This document shows positions 14,347-21,276 of a DNA stretch of 28,674 bases, piece after piece. Numbering within the stretch: the stretch's first letter is position 1; every line of letters starts with the position of its first letter. A model generated the notes under the pieces. It was not told where the DNA came from. It did not search any database and was given only the letters and a program-made list of their open reading frames with translations. Made by a program: the position numbers and the translations under genes. Location: NCBI GenBank assembly GCA_964596105.1, contig CAZQRT010000010.1, positions 1-28,674 of the forward strand. The letters run 5' to 3'. The stretch is from CAJUOR01 sp964596105. GTDB taxonomy: Bacteria > Bacillota_I > Bacilli_A > Erysipelotrichales > Coprobacillaceae.

Positions 14347-16729
14347 ATTTCGCGACAATATTGACGATTTTATTTTTCACCACGATGATCTTGACGACAT
14401 TCAAACCCTGAATATGAGCCTGGACGTTCGCCTGGTTTAAAGCTGTTTCTTTGACTGTCTCCTCATCTTCATCAAGCGCGACATTCATCTTGGCGCGCAC
14501 CTTGCCGTTGACCTGAACGACCATCTCCACGGTTTGCGAGACGATGAGACGCTCATCATATTCCGGCCACGGCTCATAGGCCAGTGACTCTTCATGACCG
14601 GTCAGCGCCCACATCTCCTCGCAGATATGCGGCGCGATGCACGAGAGCATCTGCACCAGCCCCAGCGCGTAAGGGCGGTAGACTTGCTTCGCCTGATAGC
14701 AGTCATTGACAAAGATCATCATCGCGGAAATCGCGGTATTGAAACTCAGCGCCTCAAAATCCTCCGTGACCTTCTTGACCATCTGATGATAGCTCTGATC
14801 GAGTTCATGATCATTTTCATCGCTCAGTCTTTCCGGCTGCTCGATGACCAGGCGGTAAACCCGGTCCAGCCAGCGCCGCGCCCCGGTCACACCCTTGGTG
14901 TTCCACGGTTTGCTGGCTTCCAGCGGGCCCATGAACATCTCATAAAGCCTTAAGGTGTCCGCCCCTTCTTCTTCGACAATCTCATCGGGATTGACGACAT
15001 TGCCGCGGGATTTCGACATCTTGCCGCCCTCTTCGCCTAAAATCATGCCCTGATGGCGCAGTTTTTGAAACGGCTCCTTGACCGGCACGATGCCTTTGTC
15101 ATAAAGATAGTTGTTCCAGAAACGCGAATAAAGCAGATGCCCGACGGCATGCTCCGGTCCGCCGATATACAGATCCACCGGCAGCCAGTGCGCCATCAGC
15201 TCCTTAGCGGCGATCTCATGATCATTATGCGGATCGAGATAACGCAAGAAATACCACGAACTGCCCGCCGATCCCGGCATTGTGCTCGTCTCGCGTTTGC
15301 CGCCCTTGTAATTGACCCAGTCCACGGCTTTGTTTAAAGGCGAATCGCCGTTTTTGCTTGGCGAGTAGTCATCCAGTTTCGGCAGCACCAGCGGCAGTTC
15401 ATCATCGGGCAGAACCTCGTCGTGATCCTCATAATGGACGATCGGAATCGGTTCGCCCCAGTAGCGCTGGCGGGCGAAAATCCACTCTCTCAGGCGGTAG
15501 TTGACATGGCGGCGACCGGCGTCATGTTCCTCCAGCCAGGCGATCATCTTCGCGATCGCCTCTTCTTTACCAAGCCCGTTCAAAAAACCGCTGTTGATAT
15601 GAACCCCGTCGCCGGTAAAGGCCTCCTTACTGATGTCGCCGCCCTCTAAAACGGGAATGATCTCCAGACCGAACTTGGTGGCAAACTCCCAGTCTCTTTG
15701 ATCGTGGGCCGGCACGGCCATGATCGCCCCGGTGCCGTAAGTGGCCAGGACATAATCGCCGATCCAGATCGGGATCTTCTTCTGATTGACGGGATTGATC
15801 GCGTAAGCCCCGGTGAAGACGCCGCTCTTGTCTTTGTTTAACTCCGTTCTTTCCAGTTCCGATTTCGCCGCGCACTGCTTCTGATAAGCCTCCACCGCCG
15901 GTTTTTGCGCGGAGGTCGTAATCCGGCTGACCAGTTCATGCTCGGGAGCCATCACGCAGTACGTCGCGCCAAACAGGGTATCGGCGCGCGTCGTGAACAC
16001 CGTGAAACTGAGATCCGATCCATCAATCTTGAAAGTGACATGGGCGCCCTCGGATTTGCCGATCCAGTTGCGCTGCATCTCCTTGGTCGATTCCGGCCAG
16101 TCCAGCTCGTCGAGCTGATCTAACAGGCGCTCGGCATAGCGGGGAATATCCATCACCCACTGCTTCATGTTCTTGCGCACGACCGGAAAACCGCCGCGCT
16201 CGCTTTTGCCGTCGATGACCTCATCGTTGGCCAGCACCGTGCCCAGCTCCTCGCACCAGTTCACCGGGCGGTCGACGTTGGTCGTCAGGCCGTCTTTGTA
16301 CAGATTAGAGAAAATCCACTGCGTCCAGTGATAATACTCGGGATCGGCCGTGGATATCTCCTTGGACCAGTCAAAGGAAAGCCCGAGCATTTTCAGCTGC
16401 CGTTTGAAGGTCGCGATGTTTTTCTGGGTAAAACCGTCGGGATGATGGCCGGTATTGATGGCATACTGCTCGGCGGGCAGGCCGAAGGCGTCCCAGCCCA
16501 TCGGATGCAGGACATTGTAGCCCTGCATGCGCTTGAAGCGGGCGATGATATCGGTCGCGGTATAACCCTCGGGATGACCGACGTGCAGGCCCTGGCCGCT
16601 CGGGTAAGGAAACATGTCCAGGACATAGTACTTGGGTTTGGTGAAATCCCACATATCGGTTTTGAAGGTTTCATGATCATCCCAGTACCGCTGCCATTTC
16701 TTTTCGATTTCACGATGATTATAGGTCAT
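14345..16729 (-). CDS. leuS: Leucyl-tRNA synthetase
   Basis: A class I synthetase that charges tRNA-Leu, of bacterial type. Signature motifs are HVGH (residues 49-52) in PYPSGQGLHVGHPEGYT, and KMSKS (570-574) in GGKMSKSRGN. Between them lie the CP1 editing domain (about 220-415; TTRADTLFGATY, GTGAIMAVPAHD) and the anticodon-binding helical domain after 640. Length is 794 residues, slightly below the common 800-870. It starts 22 bases after trmD with AAGGGG as Shine-Dalgarno, so it appears to be the last gene of the rpsP operon. There is no room for a T-box leader immediately upstream. Confidence 0.97.
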   Translation of the reverse strand: MTYNHREIEKKWQRYWDDHETFKTDMWDFTKPKYYVLDMFPYPSGQGLHVGHPEGYTATDIIARFKRMQGYNVLHPMGWDAFGLPAEQYAINTGHHPDGFTQKNIATFKRQLKMLGLSFDWSKEISTADPEYYHWTQWIFSNLYKDGLTTNVDRPVNWCEELGTVLANDEVIDGKSERGGFPVVRKNMKQWVMDIPRYAERLLDQLDELDWPESTKEMQRNWIGKSEGAHVTFKIDGSDLSFTVFTTRADTLFGATYCVMAPEHELVSRITTSAQKPAVEAYQKQCAAKSELERTELNKDKSGVFTGAYAINPVNQKKIPIWIGDYVLATYGTGAIMAVPAHDQRDWEFATKFGLEIIPVLEGGDISKEAFTGDGVHINSGFLNGLGKEEAIAKMIAWLEEHDAGRRHVNYRLREWIFARQRYWGEPIPIVHYEDHDEVLPDDELPLVLPKLDDYSPSKNGDSPLNKAVDWVNYKGGKRETSTMPGSAGSSWYFLRYLDPHNDHEIAAKELMAHWLPVDLYIGGPEHAVGHLLYSRFWNNYLYDKGIVPVKEPFQKLRHQGMILGEEGGKMSKSRGNVVNPDEIVEEEGADTLRLYEMFMGPLEASKPWNTKGVTGARRWLDRVYRLVIEQPERLSDENDHELDQSYHQMVKKVTEDFEALSFNTAISAMMIFVNDCYQAKQVYRPYALGLVQMLSCIAPHICEEMWALTGHEESLAYEPWPEYDERLIVSQTVEMVVQVNGKVRAKMNVALDEDEETVKETALNQANVQAHIQGLNVVKIIVVKNKIVNIVAK

Positions 16730-16751
16730 GAATGGTCCCCTTTCTTATTTA

Positions 16752-17468
16752 TCAATCGTTCTTTCCGGGATAAAGAAGTTTCAATTCCTCTTTGGTGAAA
16801 GCCCGGTTTTCCAGAAGGTCAAAGCGCCGCTCATACGTCCTTTGCAGGGCTTGCTGCAGGCGCCACTGGCGGATCTTTTCATGATGACCGCTAAGCAGCA
16901 CCTCCGGGACCGCCATCCCCGCATAGACCGGCGGCCGGGTATACTGCGGATACTCTAAAAGGCCGTCGCTGAAAGAATCCTCAGCCGGGCTTGCGGCGTT
17001 GATCGCCCCGTCTAACAGGCGGCACACGGCGTCGCTGATCACCATGCTCCCCAGTTCCCCGCCGGTCAGAATATAATCCCCCAGGGAAATCTCCAGATCG
17101 CAAAAAGCGCGGATGCGCTCGTCAAAGCCCTCATAGTGCCCGCAGATGAGAATGAGATGCTTCTTTACACTGAGCTTTTGCGCCAGGCCCTGATTAAACG
17201 TCACGCCCTGCGGGCTTAACAGAATCACGAAACTGTCCGCTGTGCGGACCGCTTTTAAACAGTCTAAAACCGGCTGGCAGGCCAGCACCATGCCGGCTCC
17301 GCCGCCGTAAGGAACATCATCCACCTTGTGATGTTTATCCTTGCTGAAAAGGCGAAAATCATGGAGATGAATCTCAAGAAGCTTTTTATCCAGCGCCCGT
17401 TTCATGATCGAGGTCGTCAGAAAGCCGTCAAACATCTCGGGAAACAGGGTTAAAATATCGATCTTCAA
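16752..17468 (-). CDS. trmD: TrmD, tRNA (guanine-37 N1)-methyltransferase
   Basis: TrmD methylates G37 next to the anticodon, preventing +1 frameshifts. The SPOUT-fold knot motifs are visible: LTLFPEMF at the N-terminus, VDDVPYGGGAGMVL near residue 52, CGHYEGFDER and LTGGELGSMVISDAVCRLL. Length is 238 residues, typical. The ATG overlaps the rimM stop (ATGA), and the rimM-trmD order is conserved across bacteria. leuS follows directly. Confidence 0.97.
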   Translation of the reverse strand: MKIDILTLFPEMFDGFLTTSIMKRALDKKLLEIHLHDFRLFSKDKHHKVDDVPYGGGAGMVLACQPVLDCLKAVRTADSFVILLSPQGVTFNQGLAQKLSVKKHLILICGHYEGFDERIRAFCDLEISLGDYILTGGELGSMVISDAVCRLLDGAINAASPAEDSFSDGLLEYPQYTRPPVYAGMAVPEVLLSGHHEKIRQWRLQQALQRTYERRFDLLENRAFTKEELKLLYPGKND

Positions 17469-17950
17469 GGTCTCAGCCCCGCGATCAGCCGCACCGTCAT
17501 GCGTTTCTTGGGGATATCTTCCGCGATCACAAAATGCGCGACATACGGCAACAGAAAAGTGGTCGTGCCGTCCGATATTTCAAGCAGATCCTGGCCGGGT
17601 TTCAACAGCACGTGAACGACCGCGCCGAGATACTCCCCGCTTTCCTCGTAAACCTCGCAGCCCACGACATCGGAAAGATAATGCTCATCTTCCCCCAGCT
17701 CGTCTTCCCGGCTGGCGTACACCGCCTGATGCAAGAGAAAAGTCACGTCATTGATATTATCGTAGCCTTTCAGCCTGACAAGATCGTGATTTTTGTGCAC
17801 GCGGTGGCTGGCGATCTCATACTCGCGGCCGTTGATTGTGATCATGTTGCCGGGGCGGTAGCGGCTGGCGGCAAAGTCCGTGGTGGAAGCGATCTTTAAC
17901 TCGCCTTTGATGCCGTGGGTCCCGACGACGGTGCCAATCCGAACTTTCAT
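17465..17950 (-). CDS. rimM: RimM, 16S rRNA processing / 30S maturation factor
   Basis: RimM binds S19 and helps mature the 30S head. The N-terminal beta-barrel domain starts RIGTVVGTHGIKGELKI, and the C-terminal PRC-barrel domain (from about residue 88) includes the usual LGEDEHYLSDVVGCEV region and ends with VPYVAHFV-type residues (LLPYVAHFV). The open frame runs ten codons upstream of the true start; the ATG at 17948-17950 is chosen because AGGAGG lies six bases before it. Length is 161 residues. It overlaps trmD by ATGA. A terminator-like hairpin separates it from khpA. Confidence 0.95.
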   Translation of the reverse strand: MKVRIGTVVGTHGIKGELKIASTTDFAASRYRPGNMITINGREYEIASHRVHKNHDLVRLKGYDNINDVTFLLHQAVYASREDELGEDEHYLSDVVGCEVYEESGEYLGAVVHVLLKPGQDLLEISDGTTTFLLPYVAHFVIAEDIPKKRMTVRLIAGLRP

Positions 17951-17962
17951 GACGATCCTCCT

Positions 17963-17994
17963 AAAAAAAAGGAAAGACAAGACCGTCTATTCCT
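17963..17994 (-). terminator. Internal terminator or attenuator between khpA and rimM
   Basis: Minus strand: AGGAA and AGAC pair with GTCT and TTCCT around a GGTCTT loop with one bulged base, then Ts (complement of 17963-17970). The khpA TAG stop lies in the 5' arm. It sits within the rpsP operon, just before the rimM Shine-Dalgarno sequence. Confidence 0.55.
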
Positions 17995-18238
17995 CATAAG
18001 ATTCAAATTTAATGTTGATGCGGCAGTGCGCGAGGCGGCTGGGCACCGACATGAGCTGACGAATGGCGTTGGCCATGCTCCCTTTTTTGCCGATCAAACG
18101 CGAGATATCCTCCTTGGAAGCATAGACGTAGAAAAGTCTCTCGTCCTCGTTTAAACTGTCTCTTTCGACTACTTTGAGGTTCTCTTTATCCACGACCAGA
18201 TCCCGGGTCATATCCTCTAAAATCTTGATATAATCCAT
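17987..18238 (-). CDS. khpA: KhpA, KH-domain RNA-binding protein
   Basis: A small (83-residue) RNA-binding protein with a single KH domain. The GxxG loop is seen in SRLIGKKGSMANAIRQL near residue 47. In Bacillota KhpA pairs with KhpB/Jag and influences cell elongation and division genes after transcription. Its place between rpsP and rimM is the conserved one. The ATG overlaps the rpsP stop in TAATG, so it is translationally coupled. Confidence 0.93.
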   Translation of the reverse strand: MDYIKILEDMTRDLVVDKENLKVVERDSLNEDERLFYVYASKEDISRLIGKKGSMANAIRQLMSVPSRLAHCRINIKFESYEE

Positions 18239-18513
18239 TACTTTTTACCCTGCTTCTTCTCACTGAAACGCTGCATGATGCCGGCGTGCGACAAAAGACT
18301 TCTCACCGTGTCGGTTGGCTGCGCGCCGTTTTCCAGCCACTTCATGATTTCCTCTTCTTTCAGCACCACTGTGGCGGGATCGGTTTTCGGATCATAGTAA
18401 CCGAGCTGCTCGATAAAGCGGCCGTCTCTGGGACTGCGCGAGTCAGCGGCCACGATCCGGTAAAAAGGCGCCTTTTTCGCGCCCATTCTTTTTAATCTTA
18501 ATTTAACTGCCAT
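18238..18513 (-). CDS. rpsP: Ribosomal protein S16
   Basis: S16 of the small subunit, 91 residues. It begins AVKLRLKRMGAKKAPFYRIV and continues with DSRSPRDGRFIEQLGYYDP, both diagnostic. Two in-frame ATGs are close together (18519 and 18513). The second is chosen because it gives the normal MAVK start and lies seven bases after AAGGAGG. First gene of rpsP-khpA-rimM-trmD-leuS, read from a consensus promoter. Confidence 0.97.
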   Translation of the reverse strand: MAVKLRLKRMGAKKAPFYRIVAADSRSPRDGRFIEQLGYYDPKTDPATVVLKEEEIMKWLENGAQPTDTVRSLLSHAGIMQRFSEKKQGKK

Positions 18514-18539
18514 GCTCATTCCTCCTTGCTGACGGGTTC

Positions 18540-18568
18540 ATTATAACCGTACCGGTTCATGCTGTCAA
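18540..18568 (-). promoter_or_regulatory. Consensus sigma-A promoter of the rpsP operon
   Basis: Minus strand: TTGACA (18563-18568), 17-base spacer, TATAAT (18540-18545); both boxes are perfect. Predicted start near 18533, giving a leader of about 20 bases. Confidence 0.93.
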
Positions 18569-18578
18569 GGATTTTTCC

Positions 18579-19952
18579 TTAACGCTTCTTCTTTTTATGG
18601 CGCACCTTCTTGCGGGAAGGGTCGTAGACATTTTTCTTGGGCGGGCGCATTCCCGCCATCTGCGTCATCCGCCCCATCATCTGGCGGGTGTTCTCAAACT
18701 GCTTCAAAAGGCGGTTGACCTCGGCTACGGTCACGCCGGCCCCTTTGGCGATACGCTGCTTGCGGCTGGCCATGAGGATGCCGGGATTGCGGCGCTCCTG
18801 CGGGGTCATGCTTAAAATGATCGCCTCGGTCTTTTTCATGCGGGCGTTGGTTTCCTCATCGTCAATGTTAGGCATATTGCCGGCCACGCCCGGGATCATC
18901 TTCAGCACCCCGGAAAGCGAGCCCATCCGGCGCACCTGATGCATGTTTTCAAGCATGTCGTCAAAGCCGTAACTGCCGCTCGACAGGCGCTGCATGGAGC
19001 GCGCCGCGTCGTTCTCATCGATGACATCCTGAGCCTTTTCAATCAGCGACATGACATCGCCCATGCCCAGGATGCGGTCGGCCATGCGGTCGGGATAGAA
19101 CAGATCGAGGGCGGTTAATTTTTCGCCGGTGGCGATAAATTTGATCGGGACGCCGGTCATATGGCGGATCGACAAAGCGCCGCCGCCGCGGGCGTCGCCG
19201 TCCATTTTCGTTAAAACCGCGCCGGTCAGACTGAGCCGCTCATTGAAGCTCTGGGCGACATTGACGATATCCTGACCGGTCAGAGAATCCACCACGAGCA
19301 GCGTTTCGGTCGGCTGCACCGCCTCCGCCATGCGGCACAGTTCATCCATCAGATCCGTGTCGACATGGAGGCGGCCGGCGGTATCGATGATGACGGTGTC
19401 ACAGCCTTCGCCTTGCGCTTTAGCCACGCCGTCCGCGGCGATCTTTTCCGGTTTGATATCAAGCCCCGGGGCGTAGACCGGGACACTGATCGACTCACCG
19501 AGCGTGACGAGCTGTTCGACAGCGGCCGGACGATAGACGTCGCAGGCTACTAAAAACGGCTTTTTGCCGTGTTTTTCCTTGGCGTACAAGGCGATTTTCG
19601 CGGCCGTGGTCGTCTTGCCGGAACCTTGCAGGCCGGCCATCAGGATGATGTTGAAGGGTCTGGTGAAATCAACCGTGGCGACATCGGTGCCAAGCAGCGT
19701 GACCAGTTCGTCATGAACGATCTTGACGACCATCTGCCCCGGAGTCAGGGAATTCATGACCTCGACGCCGGTGGCCTTTTCTTTGATATCTTCGATAAAC
19801 TCGCGCACGACATCATAGTTGACATCGGCCTCAAGCAGGGCCAGACGGATCTCCTGGAGCATGTCCGCCATGTTTTTTTCCGTTAAAGTCTTCTGGTGAC
19901 GCACTCTTTTTAAGGTCGCAGAGATTCTTTCCGATAATGATTCAAAAGGCAT
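18579..19952 (-). CDS. ffh: Ffh, signal recognition particle GTPase (SRP54)
   Basis: Ffh binds signal sequences on ribosomes together with SRP RNA and delivers them to FtsY. The N domain is followed by the G domain with GLQGSGKTTTAAK (107-119), DTAGRLHVDTD and TKMDGDARGGGALS. The methionine-rich M domain starts near 310 and ends in a short basic tail (KKVRHKKKKR). Length is 457 residues, typical. It follows ylxM by 11 bases. The SRP RNA gene is not visible in this window. Confidence 0.98.
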   Translation of the reverse strand: MPFESLSERISATLKRVRHQKTLTEKNMADMLQEIRLALLEADVNYDVVREFIEDIKEKATGVEVMNSLTPGQMVVKIVHDELVTLLGTDVATVDFTRPFNIILMAGLQGSGKTTTAAKIALYAKEKHGKKPFLVACDVYRPAAVEQLVTLGESISVPVYAPGLDIKPEKIAADGVAKAQGEGCDTVIIDTAGRLHVDTDLMDELCRMAEAVQPTETLLVVDSLTGQDIVNVAQSFNERLSLTGAVLTKMDGDARGGGALSIRHMTGVPIKFIATGEKLTALDLFYPDRMADRILGMGDVMSLIEKAQDVIDENDAARSMQRLSSGSYGFDDMLENMHQVRRMGSLSGVLKMIPGVAGNMPNIDDEETNARMKKTEAIILSMTPQERRNPGILMASRKQRIAKGAGVTVAEVNRLLKQFENTRQMMGRMTQMAGMRPPKKNVYDPSRKKVRHKKKKR

Positions 19953-19963
19953 TGCTATCTCCC

Positions 19964-20290
19964 CTATATCTCTTTTAAACTCTCTAAATAAGCCATCAGC
20001 TTCTCGTGATCACGGCTTTCCTCGGCCTCAATCTTGGCGATGAGATCCTGCCGCTTGATATGCTTTTCCACCAGCCCCAGACGGGCCTCATATTTCTCAA
20101 GCTGGATGGAGCCGCGTTTGATGAGGTCATAGACCGCGTTACGCGACACCTCATACTGTTCAGCGATCTCCTTTAAGGAGAGGTCCTCCTTAAAATAAAG
20201 CTCCATATAAGCGCGCTGTTTCTCGGTTAAAAGCTCGCCGTAAAGATCGAGCAGCCAGTTCATGCGGGCGGTCTTTTCCAGTTCGTTCAT
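19964..20290 (-). CDS. ylxM: YlxM-family SRP-associated protein
   Basis: A small helix-turn-helix protein of the YlxM/p13 family, which associates with SRP components in Gram-positive bacteria. It shows the sigma-70 region 4-like segment LTEKQRAYMELYFKEDLSL followed by EIAEQYEVSRNAVYDLIKR. The ATG at 20288-20290 overlaps the ftsY stop (ATGA) and is preferred over the in-frame upstream start at 20308, giving 108 residues. No clear Shine-Dalgarno sequence is present, so translation probably depends on ftsY. Confidence 0.92.
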   Translation of the reverse strand: MNELEKTARMNWLLDLYGELLTEKQRAYMELYFKEDLSLKEIAEQYEVSRNAVYDLIKRGSIQLEKYEARLGLVEKHIKRQDLIAKIEAEESRDHEKLMAYLESLKEI

Positions 20291-21267
20291 TGCATTAACG
20301 GGGCGCACAGGCCGTAGATATACTGCTCCAGATCAAACGGCTGGAGATCATCGATCCCCTCGCCCAGCCCGATAAACTTGACCGGGATATTGAGGCGGTC
20401 TTTGATGGAAAGCACGATGCCGCCTTTGGCGGTGCCGTCCATTTTCGTTAAGACGATGCCGGTGACATTGGTGATCTTGGAGAATTCCACGGCCTGGCTG
20501 ATGCCGTTCTGGCCGGTGGTCGCGTCAATCACCAGGAGGGTTTCCATCGCCCCCTGGGGCACGACGCGGTTGATGACGCGGTTGGTCTTTTCCAGTTCGT
20601 TCATCAGGTTCACCTTGTTTTGCAGGCGTCCCGCGGTATCGCAGATCAGTACATCCACATTTTGTTCCAAAGCTTTATTGAGGGCGTCATAGATGACCGC
20701 GGAAGGATCACCGCCCTCTTTGCCTTTGATGATAGGAATCTGCAGGCGGTCGGCCCAGACGGCCAGCTGATCGATGGCGCCGGCCCGGAACGTGTCCCCG
20801 GCGGCCACCATGACGGTTTTATGATCCTGCTCCATGATGCGCTTGGCCAGTTTCGCGATCGTCGTCGTTTTTCCCGCGCCGTTCACGCCGACCATCAGGA
20901 TCACCGTGAGGCCTTCCTCATTGTAGTGAATATCGGTAGTCATGACGGAGTCATTGGCGTAGATGACAAACATCTTGTCCACGATGATCTCATGAATCGC
21001 GCGGGGATCGGTAATATTTTTCAAACGCGCCTCGGTTTTGATTTCATTGACGATTTTCATGACCATGTCGACGCCGACATCGCTCATGATGAGGATATTT
21101 TCGAGCTCTTCAAAATAAGCTTCATCCACTTCCCGGTAGCGCGCCGCGAGGCGGTTGATGGCGCCGGACAGGCTGGACTGGGATTTGTCCAGACCGGCCA
21201 TATATTTCTCATTCTGGGCGACGGATTTGCCCAGAAAACGGGCTTTGATATTGGCGAAAATTCCCAT
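20287..21267 (-). CDS. ftsY: FtsY, SRP receptor GTPase
   Basis: FtsY docks SRP-ribosome complexes at the membrane. The NG domain is complete: N-domain helices up to about residue 100, then GVNGAGKTTTIAKL (127-140), DTAGRLQNKVNL, TKMDGTAKGG and a terminal GLGEGIDDLQPF. Length is 326 residues; the acidic A domain found in E. coli is missing, as usual in Bacillota. It starts nine bases after smc with TAGGAGG as Shine-Dalgarno. Confidence 0.98.
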   Translation of the reverse strand: MGIFANIKARFLGKSVAQNEKYMAGLDKSQSSLSGAINRLAARYREVDEAYFEELENILIMSDVGVDMVMKIVNEIKTEARLKNITDPRAIHEIIVDKMFVIYANDSVMTTDIHYNEEGLTVILMVGVNGAGKTTTIAKLAKRIMEQDHKTVMVAAGDTFRAGAIDQLAVWADRLQIPIIKGKEGGDPSAVIYDALNKALEQNVDVLICDTAGRLQNKVNLMNELEKTNRVINRVVPQGAMETLLVIDATTGQNGISQAVEFSKITNVTGIVLTKMDGTAKGGIVLSIKDRLNIPVKFIGLGEGIDDLQPFDLEQYIYGLCAPLMQ

Positions 21268-21276
21268 AGTTTCCTC

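Noticed and set aside
16730..16751. T-box leader of leuS
   Set aside because: Only 22 bases separate trmD and leuS, far too short.
18566..18582. AAGGA-AAAA-TCCTT hairpin after ffh as a terminator
   Set aside because: The stem is only five weak pairs with no T-tract, and it overlaps the rpsP -35 region.
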